Source: Gammaproteobacteria bacterium
GTDB taxonomy: Bacteria; Pseudomonadota; Gammaproteobacteria; Eutrophobiales; Eutrophobiaceae
Reading direction: 5' to 3'
Assembly (NCBI GenBank): GCA_018676275.1
Contig: JABHFC010000302.1
Location: 1 to 9,054 of the forward strand
DNA length: 9,054 bases
A program made the position numbers and the translations under genes. Positions 1 to 5,793 of the stretch are shown here, piece after piece; the first letter of the stretch is position 1, and every line of letters begins with the position of its first letter. The notes below the pieces were generated by a model. That model was not told the DNA's origin. It saw only the letters and a list, made by a program, of their open reading frames with translations, and did not search any database.

Positions 1-606
1 GCTCGTCTATTGAGTATTCTTGAGGCGGCCCGGGATATATTTGTTGAACAGGGTTATGCAAGTCTGACTATGCGCAAGGTTGCAACAAAGGCCGGTATTT
101 CCATAGGCAACCTCAATTACTACTACCGAACAAAAGAAGATCTGCTTCGTGATTTGCTCGACTACGTGATCAACCCTTACCTGGAGGAGTTTGAGCGCGT
201 CAGGCAAAATGCAGGAGACTCGCCGGAAAAACAAATGAAGGCTGTTCTGAAATTCTGGGTTGAAGATCTGGCGACACCAGAAACAACAACATTCTTCCCC
301 GAATGTTGGGCACTGGCCAACCACAATCCTTTCGTCGCCACACTTATCGACGATATGTATATAAAAGCACGAGAGACATTGGTTGAGCTGATACCACAAA
401 TCAACCCCACACTGACGCAAAAGGAAAGTGAACTGCAAGCGCTTTACATGTGTGCCACCATGGAAGGTCTGACCATATTTGCTGGCTATGAAAAACCCTG
501 GTCTTCTCAATTAAGTGTCCTACAGAAAATCAGCGTCGAAAATTTCATTGAGATGATTAAAAACAAGAAAGGCTCAAAGCGAACTCAGGACAAACCCAAA
601 TCATAA
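1..606 (+). CDS. TetR-family transcriptional regulator (5' partial)
   Basis: A DNA-binding repressor-type regulator: an N-terminal helix-turn-helix followed by a helical ligand-binding and dimerisation domain. The frame is open from base 1, and the visible start (Ala-Arg-Leu-Leu-Ser-Ile-Leu-Glu-Ala-Ala-Arg) already lies inside TetR helix 1. The true start is therefore upstream of the window, and the TTG at base 10 is not a credible start. The helix-turn-helix spans about bases 70-150 and contains AGISIGNLNYYY followed by RTKEDLL, the usual recognition-helix signature. The remaining ~150 residues are mostly helical, with no conserved ligand motif I recognise, as is normal for this family. The TAA stop is at 604-606. 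It converges on the molybdoenzyme gene, leaving 61 AT-rich bases between the stops. Whether it regulates the neighbouring operons cannot be told. The family call is firm; the ligand is unknown. Confidence 0.9.
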   Translation, partial: ARLLSILEAARDIFVEQGYASLTMRKVATKAGISIGNLNYYYRTKEDLLRDLLDYVINPYLEEFERVRQNAGDSPEKQMKAVLKFWVEDLATPETTTFFPECWALANHNPFVATLIDDMYIKARETLVELIPQINPTLTQKESELQALYMCATMEGLTIFAGYEKPWSSQLSVLQKISVENFIEMIKNKKGSKRTQDKPKS

Positions 607-667
607 GTTTATTTTAGCGATACAAACATTTAGTTTATCATTACTTCGATAACCATTACCTGACGGA

Positions 668-2695
668 TTAGCCTGCAAGCGATATGAATACTTCAGTACT
701 GTGTACTGAAGAACTTTCTCCCATATCCGACTTCTCCGCTTTGTGTAATACATTCATATGATTATCAGCATCCAGTTTCGGCCATCGACCTTTGTATGAA
801 AGAGCAACTCCTTTCAGGGTCATGTCATCAATATGAGCCACTAACTCAACTTCTCCTGATTCGTTAAATAAACGCACTTTATCGTTTTCTAATATATTAA
901 ATCGTTTAGCGTCATCAGGATGCAAGGTGACACTAGCCGGCCCTGAACGTTTGATGATTCCGGGATCATTGGCATAAGAATCATTCATACGCCAATTTGA
1001 TGCAGGTGTTAATAAACGTAATGTGCCTGGTTCAGAAGGCTCATCAGCCCATGGTTGTGGTACGCGGGGTAGCCCCTGCTCTTCTGCCTGCACTGATGCA
1101 ATTTCAATCTTGCCGCTCGGTGTTGGAAATTTCAGATCGTCATAAAAAATTATGGCTTCATCTCCAACATAAATATGACCTTTGTTTTTAAATTCATCGA
1201 AATCAAAATCAAGATTCATTTGCTGCATCATCGTTGTTATAAGTGTTTCATCACTTTCATATAATTCCTTTTCTTCAAATCCCATGGACATGGATAAGCG
1301 TCTGAATATTTCCTGATTCGGTAATGACTCCCCCATGGGTTCCTGTGCTTTCGCTTGCACGCCCATTAACATATGAAAATAACTGAAAGTCAGATCATCA
1401 AACTCAAGAAAACTGGCTGCGGGTAAAACAATATCAGCGTAATCAACTGTATCTGTATGAAAACAATCGATGGCTACCGTAAACAGATCTTCGCGCTGCA
1501 TAGCTTTACAGAACTGCTTGTAGTTGGGTACAGAGGCAACTGGATTAGTATTCCAGCTAAACAATGCACGGTATTTTCCCACTTCACTTAGCTCATCTGC
1601 GAAATCCATATGCCCGATACTATGTGCTTCGCCCTGCGCAAGACTACTACCTTCCAGAGCTTCAAAATCAATACCTGCTACTCCGGGTGTCATGTTCAGA
1701 TAATAAAAACCCGCACCTGGTTTACCCACGTTTCCTGTTAGTGCTGGCAATAGACCTGCAGCACGCATAATGTTTCCGCCTGTTGATTGTCGTTGCAAAC
1801 CCTGTCCTGCCCAGAGTAATGATGGACCAGCACCATACATTAGCGCTGCCTGTTCGATATGCGCTGCGGACACGCCGGTTATCTCTTCTCCCCACTGTGG
1901 TGTTGCCGCTTCAATAAATGAATCTATTTCTGCCGCACCTGTTGTATTTGCTTCTATAAAAGCCTGGTCAAACAGGCCTTCTCTTTTCAGAACATGTAAT
2001 AAACCGTAGGCAAGTGCTGCATCGGTACCGGGTCGTAAATGCAGGTGCAGGTCTGCCTGCTTCGCCGTTTCCGTGCGTAAGGGATCAATCACTACCACCT
2101 TTGCCGGTGATTCAGGTAACCAGTGCTTATGTGCATGGGGTGCAGAGTGAGAAGGATTGGCTCCCCAGACAAGAATGCAGTTACTGTCGGCGGCAGTTCT
2201 CGGATCAAAACCGACATAGGACTCACCATATAACAAACCCCAGGCAACATGTCCCGCTGCATTGCATATTGTGTCACCTTTCACATCTGTTGCACCCAGC
2301 CTATTAAAAAATCGCATGGGGAATTCAAGTGCAATGAGCGAAAGCGTACCTGAGTAATGTGTATTAAGAATCGACTCCGCCCCCTGCTCGACAACTATTG
2401 AGCTCAATCTTGTTGCGATGCTATCGATTGCCTCCTGCCAATCAATTCTTTCAAACTTGCCTTCACCTTTTGCACCGACTCTTTTCATGGGGAAGAGTAA
2501 CCTGGCATTTTCATCCCGCCAGACTCCGTTATAAACAAGTGCACACTTGCTGCAGAGTCTGCCCCTGGATACAGGATGATCCGGATCACCGAGAACCTGT
2601 TGGATATTGCCGTCAACCTTATTAATTATGATGCCGCAACCGTCATAACAATCGCGGGGGCAATTACTGCGTATAACTTCTTTAGATTCACTCAT
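668..2695 (-). CDS. Molybdopterin (bis-PGD) oxidoreductase, one [4Fe-4S] cluster, substrate unknown
   Basis: Catalytic subunit of the DMSO reductase/formate dehydrogenase superfamily (675 aa). Cys12, Cys16, Cys20 and Cys48 form the N-terminal [4Fe-4S] motif (CPRDCYDGCG, later GRLCSKC). The central MopB domains follow, with WGANPSHSAPH and VVIDPLRTETA near residues 180-210. From about residue 560 to the end is the molydopterin-dinucleotide-binding domain (NDSYANDPGIIKRSG, then LHPDDAKRFNI). Cys144, in GDTICNAAGH, lies where formate dehydrogenases carry the Sec/Cys metal ligand and is the best candidate Mo or W ligand. The N-terminus MSESKEVIRSNC has no Tat or Sec signal, so a cytoplasmic location is inferred. 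It is shorter than NapA (about 830 aa, Tat-exported) and resembles the poorly characterised generic 'molybdopterin oxidoreductase' group. The ATG has a GGAG eight bases upstream, and the preceding napH-like gene ends three bases before it, so the two are translationally close. Superfamily membership is certain; the reaction is not known. Confidence 0.92.
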   Translation of the reverse strand: MSESKEVIRSNCPRDCYDGCGIIINKVDGNIQQVLGDPDHPVSRGRLCSKCALVYNGVWRDENARLLFPMKRVGAKGEGKFERIDWQEAIDSIATRLSSIVVEQGAESILNTHYSGTLSLIALEFPMRFFNRLGATDVKGDTICNAAGHVAWGLLYGESYVGFDPRTAADSNCILVWGANPSHSAPHAHKHWLPESPAKVVVIDPLRTETAKQADLHLHLRPGTDAALAYGLLHVLKREGLFDQAFIEANTTGAAEIDSFIEAATPQWGEEITGVSAAHIEQAALMYGAGPSLLWAGQGLQRQSTGGNIMRAAGLLPALTGNVGKPGAGFYYLNMTPGVAGIDFEALEGSSLAQGEAHSIGHMDFADELSEVGKYRALFSWNTNPVASVPNYKQFCKAMQREDLFTVAIDCFHTDTVDYADIVLPAASFLEFDDLTFSYFHMLMGVQAKAQEPMGESLPNQEIFRRLSMSMGFEEKELYESDETLITTMMQQMNLDFDFDEFKNKGHIYVGDEAIIFYDDLKFPTPSGKIEIASVQAEEQGLPRVPQPWADEPSEPGTLRLLTPASNWRMNDSYANDPGIIKRSGPASVTLHPDDAKRFNILENDKVRLFNESGEVELVAHIDDMTLKGVALSYKGRWPKLDADNHMNVLHKAEKSDMGESSSVHSTEVFISLAG
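691..711. repeat. Perfect 9-base inverted repeat inside the 3' end of the molybdoenzyme gene
   Basis: CTTCAGTAC-TGT-GTACTGAAG lies inside codons for the C-terminal residues, about 20 bases before the molybdoenzyme stop. It is a tight hairpin but has no T-run on either side, so it is not a standard intrinsic terminator. It could help protect or end the transcripts of two converging genes; the function is unknown. Confidence 0.45.
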
Positions 2696-2698
2696 AAT

Positions 2699-3574
2699 CT
2701 AAGCTCCAGCATCTGCTTTTAATTTGTCTTCAAAACGTGTCGCGAAATGAAATACATTTTCATCACACACATCAATACAGCGACCACAGTTAGTGCAATC
2801 ACCACTGATCACAATCGGACTTGCACCGTTTTCTTCTCCCAACAAAGGCAGAGTAATAACCTGTGGTTCAGGGCAAACACGAAAACAATCGCCACAATCG
2901 GTACAGGCCTGTCGTTTGATTGCGCTAACCCGTATCAGCGAAAATTTTCCCACTAATCCATAGAATGCACCGACCGGACACAGGTGAGAACACCAACCAC
3001 GGCGACTGACAATAAGATCAAACAGAAACACCGCTAGTACAATTGCCCACGCGATACCCATTCCAAAAACCAGTCCACGTTGCAACATCGTAATCGGGTT
3101 AACCACTTCCCAGGCTATGCTACTGGTTAAAGCTGAAACCACCAGTGTCATAATCAATAGCCAGTACCTGATATTTTTTTTAGGCTGCCAGCTCAAATTC
3201 AAACCAAGCCTGGTTCGCAACCAGAACGCTGCGTCCGTCACCACATTTATTGGACATACCCAGGAGCAATAGGCCCGGCCACCAATGACCATATAAAAAA
3301 CAAGAATTGTTGCCGCACCGATACTTGCCACGGTACCCATCTGGTGCCCACCACTGATGGACTGCAAATAAATATAGGGATCAGTAAAAACAATGAGATC
3401 AAGAAAAATACTCGAAGCAAGATTTCCTTTTAAAATCCAGTAGCCGTACCAGGGACCGGTCAGGAAAAGTGCTAACAGGCTAAACTGTGCCAATCGACGA
3501 AAAATTAAATAACGCTGGCGTAGAAACCAGTTTCTTTTAAAGTTGGCGGGCATAGATCCGACTGCCTGATTCAT
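2699..3574 (-). CDS. napH: NapH-type membrane quinol dehydrogenase subunit (polyferredoxin)
   Basis: Integral membrane iron-sulfur protein of 291 aa, close in length to E. coli NapH, which with NapG oxidises quinol for periplasmic nitrate reductase. Four hydrophobic segments are visible at about residues 29-48, 80-98, 138-157 and 172-190. The two family CxxxCP motifs are CSWVCP (Cys103/Cys107) and CSHLCP (Cys195/Cys199). The C-terminal tail carries two ferredoxin clusters, Cys224/227/230/234 (CTDCGDCFRVCPEP) and Cys260/263/266/270 (CTNCGRCIDVC), which sit on the cytoplasmic side in NapH. I chose the ATG at 3572-3574; the adjoining TTG codon could add one residue. The gene begins 5 bases after the napG-like stop and ends 3 bases before the molybdoenzyme start. 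Resemblance to NapH is strong along the whole length, but no napA, napB, napC or napD is visible, so a role in nitrate reduction is not implied. Confidence 0.9.
   Translation of the reverse strand: MNQAVGSMPANFKRNWFLRQRYLIFRRLAQFSLLALFLTGPWYGYWILKGNLASSIFLDLIVFTDPYIYLQSISGGHQMGTVASIGAATILVFYMVIGGRAYCSWVCPINVVTDAAFWLRTRLGLNLSWQPKKNIRYWLLIMTLVVSALTSSIAWEVVNPITMLQRGLVFGMGIAWAIVLAVFLFDLIVSRRGWCSHLCPVGAFYGLVGKFSLIRVSAIKRQACTDCGDCFRVCPEPQVITLPLLGEENGASPIVISGDCTNCGRCIDVCDENVFHFATRFEDKLKADAGA
2704..2707 (-). promoter_or_regulatory. Ribosome binding site of the molybdoenzyme gene
   Basis: On the minus strand GGAG lies 8 bases before the ATG at 2693-2695, inside the last codons of the napH-like gene. 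It supports the chosen start and suggests that translation of the two genes is coupled. Confidence 0.6.
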
Positions 3575-3579
3575 CAAAC

Positions 3580-4221
3580 TTATATCGCTGACAGATCGTG
3601 TCTGACAAGATTACGCGGTAACACCTTTATGGATGCTTCATGGGTCACACAATCTTTTTCACATTTTCCGCAACCGGTACACTTTTCGCTATGAACTGTC
3701 GGTTCGAAATACCAGCGACCGTTTGATTCGGTCTTTTCCATGGTGATAGCTTCGTCCTTTATAGGACAGGCAAGGTAACAGGCCCGACAATGTGCAACCC
3801 CGGTTGTGCTGTAACAGGTATCAACACCTGTCAGTACTGCCACACCCATGTCAGCATCATCTATATTTTTGAGTTCCTTACTTAAAGCATCTGTAGGACA
3901 TGCTGCGGCACAAGGTATGTCCTCGCACATTTCACAGGGAATGTTCCGGGCAACAAAGTAAGGCGTACCGGTTGCAACTTCATCACCGAATTCAGCTAAT
4001 GATAATGTGTCATAGGGACAATCTCGAACGCACAATCCGCAGCGCACACAGGCACCGAGGAATTCATTTTCATCAATGGCACCGGGAGGTCTGATTGCCC
4101 AGGCAGGAAGTGATTTCGATTGTTCGCTATAGGTACCCAATAGCAGACCAATAATACTGACGGAACCTGCTGCCTGAGCGCAGCGTCCCAAAAACTGACG
4201 TCTATCTATTTTGTCGTCCAT
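3580..4221 (-). CDS. napG: NapG-type ferredoxin, Tat-exported, four [4Fe-4S] motifs
   Basis: Periplasmic iron-sulfur electron-transfer protein (213 aa) that pairs with NapH in quinol oxidation. The N-terminus DRRQFLGRCAQAAGS followed by a hydrophobic stretch to about residue 30 is a Tat signal (Arg7-Arg8, x, Phe-Leu). Four cysteine groups follow: Cys58/61/64/68 (CVRCGLCVRDCP), Cys96/99/104/108 (CEMCEDIPCAAACP), Cys136/145/148/152 (with CRACYLACP) and Cys181/184/187/191 (CTGCGKCEKDC). The NapG-specific stretches RPPGAIDENEF, TPYFVARNIPCEMCEDIPC and PTVHSEKCTGCGKCEK make this a true NapG relative rather than a generic ferredoxin. It is about 18 residues shorter than E. coli NapG at the C-terminus. 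First gene of the operon; no strong Shine-Dalgarno is seen before its ATG. The upstream region holds an FNR-like dyad. Its electron partner here is probably not NapA, which is not visible in this window. Confidence 0.9.
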   Translation of the reverse strand: MDDKIDRRQFLGRCAQAAGSVSIIGLLLGTYSEQSKSLPAWAIRPPGAIDENEFLGACVRCGLCVRDCPYDTLSLAEFGDEVATGTPYFVARNIPCEMCEDIPCAAACPTDALSKELKNIDDADMGVAVLTGVDTCYSTTGVAHCRACYLACPIKDEAITMEKTESNGRWYFEPTVHSEKCTGCGKCEKDCVTHEASIKVLPRNLVRHDLSAI

Positions 4222-4312
4222 TATCGCTACTATTCGAGTGCATCGAGGATTAATTCACCATGTGTTCCAGAATCAATCTAAAAGAGTTTAGTACGCATGT
4301 CCAGTTTTGAAA

Positions 4313-4324
4313 GACCATGTGGTC
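4313..4324. repeat. Short dyad GACCA-TG-TGGTC, possible operator
   Basis: A perfect 5-base inverted repeat around a 2-base centre, four bases away from the FNR-like site in the divergent intergenic region. Its size and position would suit a dimeric regulator's operator, but an arm this short can arise by chance. No regulator is assigned. Confidence 0.25.
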
Positions 4325-4327
4325 ATT

Positions 4328-4341
4328 TTGCAGCTTATCAA
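4328..4341. promoter_or_regulatory. Candidate FNR/ANR-type binding site
   Basis: TTGCAGCTTATCAA matches 8 of the 10 fixed positions of the FNR consensus TTGAT-N4-ATCAA, with one perfect half-site (ATCAA) and one degenerate half-site (TTGCA). It lies in the 257-base divergent region, centred about 113 bases upstream of the napG-like start and 144 bases upstream of the aminotransferase start. FNR-family control would suit an anaerobic or micro-oxic respiratory operon. I do not see a convincing -10 box at the ideal -41.5 spacing on the minus strand, so this stays tentative. Confidence 0.3.
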
Positions 4342-4478
4342 TAGCTTAACTTGCACAATGGACACTGACATAATTCGAGCGTAGATTGTCAAATACTTTA
4401 GGCATTATTGCGTGTACAATCTCGCGGCTTTTTTGATAATTACTATTGTCATTTTCTATCTAAAAAACAGGTAATAAC

Positions 4479-5669
4479 ATGCTCGAATCACTGGAAAAAC
4501 TGGCAGCCGATCCGATTCTCGGACTGACCGCCGCATACAATCAAGATAACAATCCCAAAAAAGTGGATCTGGGTGCTGGCGTTTATAAAGATGCCGATGG
4601 CAACACCCCGGTATTTGCGGCCGTAAAAAAGGCCGAGATTATCTGGCAGCAAGAAGAAACTACGAAGGCCTATATTGCGCAACCAGGTTTCGATGATTTC
4701 AATGCTCAAATTATCCCCCATATCTTTGGTGAATCGCATGTTGCTGTCAAAGACAATCGACTAAGTTCTGTTATGGCTCCCGGTGGTAGTGGAGCTCTGC
4801 GTGTCGGCGCCGAAATGCTAAATCGTGCCAAACCTGGTGCGACACTTTGGGTTAGTAGTCCAACCTGGGGTAATCACATCCCCTTGCTTGGCAGGGCCGG
4901 TCTGAATATTAAGGAATATCCTTACTACAATGCAGATACCCATGGTCTTCGATTTGAAGAAATGATGGACACCTTGAAGCAAGCTAACAGTAATGACATC
5001 GTCCTCTTTCATGGTTGCTGTCATAACCCCACCGGCGTAGACCTTTCCAGGGAACAATGGGACAGCGTCGCCGAGCTGGCAAAAGAACTCGGCTTTCTAC
5101 CTTTTATTGATACTGCCTATCATGGTCTGGGAGAGGGTTTGGACGAAGATGTCTACGGTGTACGTTTAATGGCCGAGAGTGTCGACGAAATGCTCGTTGT
5201 TTATTCCTGTTCGAAAAACTTCGGACTTTACCGGGATCGTATTGGTGCCGCTGTGGTAATGGGGAAAAACCAGGAAGCAGCAGAGGCTAGCACCAGTCAC
5301 ATCACCAATATCGCTCGGGAAATGTATTCATTGCCACCCTCACATGGTGGAGCCATTGTAAAAACCATCCTTAAAGATCCGGACTTATATAAAATCTGGA
5401 AGAAGGAACTGGATGAAATGCGCGAGCACATTAATGGCCTGCGTGTTGAATTCGCTGATATGCTTGCTGAAAAAGGATCAAGCACTGATTTTAGTTTCAT
5501 CAAGAATCAATTTGGTATGTTTTCTTTTCTGGGTCTTTCCAAAGAACAGATACAGCGACTACGTGATGAATATAGTATCTACATGGTTGGCTCCAGCCGT
5601 GCAAACGTTGCCGGTATTAGCCCTAAAAACATTGACTACCTGACAGACGCTATTATTTCTGTGCTGTAA
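4479..5669 (+). CDS. aspC: Aspartate/aromatic-amino-acid aminotransferase (class I, PLP)
   Basis: Cytoplasmic PLP enzyme that moves an amino group between aspartate or aromatic amino acids and 2-oxoglutarate. At 396 aa it has the same length as E. coli AspC, and the key residues fall at matching positions: Lys246 in SCSKNFGLYRDRIGA (Schiff-base lysine), Arg280 in AREMYSLPPSHGG and Arg374 in SSRANVAGI (the two substrate-carboxylate arginines, Arg292 and Arg386 in structural numbering). CHNPTG and the DTAYHG segment that binds the PLP pyridine ring are also present. The N-terminus MLESLEKLAADPILGLTAAY is full length, and a weak AGG lies 7 bases before the ATG. The gene stands alone: it diverges from the napG-like gene and is closed by a strong terminator 8 bases after its stop. 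Whether it prefers aspartate (AspC) or aromatic substrates (TyrB) cannot be decided from these motifs. Confidence 0.93.
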   Translation: MLESLEKLAADPILGLTAAYNQDNNPKKVDLGAGVYKDADGNTPVFAAVKKAEIIWQQEETTKAYIAQPGFDDFNAQIIPHIFGESHVAVKDNRLSSVMAPGGSGALRVGAEMLNRAKPGATLWVSSPTWGNHIPLLGRAGLNIKEYPYYNADTHGLRFEEMMDTLKQANSNDIVLFHGCCHNPTGVDLSREQWDSVAELAKELGFLPFIDTAYHGLGEGLDEDVYGVRLMAESVDEMLVVYSCSKNFGLYRDRIGAAVVMGKNQEAAEASTSHITNIAREMYSLPPSHGGAIVKTILKDPDLYKIWKKELDEMREHINGLRVEFADMLAEKGSSTDFSFIKNQFGMFSFLGLSKEQIQRLRDEYSIYMVGSSRANVAGISPKNIDYLTDAIISVL

Positions 5670-5676
5670 AATCCTG

Positions 5677-5722
5677 CTCGCTTCCTGTTGATATTGCGTA
5701 TCAACAGGAAGCGAGTTTGTTC
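5677..5722 (+). terminator. Rho-independent terminator after the aminotransferase gene
   Basis: A perfect 17-base inverted repeat, left arm 5677-5693 (CTCGCTTCCTGTTGATA) and right arm 5699-5715, around the loop TTGCG. A short T-rich tail (TTTGTTC) follows. It begins 8 bases after the TAA stop at 5667-5669 and insulates the downstream PQQ-enzyme operon from the aminotransferase. Confidence 0.92.
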
Positions 5723-5793
5723 AACTGGGACAGGCTAGACGCTTTCTCTCTTATCCTATACATTGACATATCACCTGCTGAAAAGGGTCCGTT

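Noticed and set aside
7..510. Long open frame of 167 codons on the minus strand opposite the TetR gene
   Set aside because: It is fully covered by the TetR gene, its translation is rich in Cys, Phe and His with no family resemblance, and it has no start signal. It is a shadow frame.
607..667. Bidirectional intrinsic terminator between the convergent genes
   Set aside because: Only a weak, gapped TTATC/GATAA pairing without a GC stem or T-run is seen.
668..2695. Calling the molybdoenzyme NapA or a nitrate reductase because of the napGH neighbours
   Set aside because: It is too short for NapA, has no Tat signal, has no NapB/NapD nearby, and its motifs fit the generic MopB group better.
668..2695. 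Formate dehydrogenase
   Set aside because: The metal-ligand region reads TICNAAGH rather than the CR-x-S-type motif usual in formate dehydrogenases, and no typical formate dehydrogenase partner subunit is present.
3575..3577. TTG start for the napH-like gene, one codon upstream of the ATG
   Set aside because: The ATG directly after it is the simpler choice and changes the protein by only one residue.
4415..4420. TACAAT as a -10 box for the aminotransferase gene
   Set aside because: The hexamer is good, but the bases at the -35 spacing (AATACT) do not resemble TTGACA; TTGTCA at 4386-4391 is 23 bases away. Possible but not supported enough to annotate.
5763..5768. Perfect TTGACA as a -35 box for the PQQ-enzyme gene
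   Set aside because: At 16-18 bases downstream there is no -10-like hexamer, and the start codon follows too closely for a normal leader.
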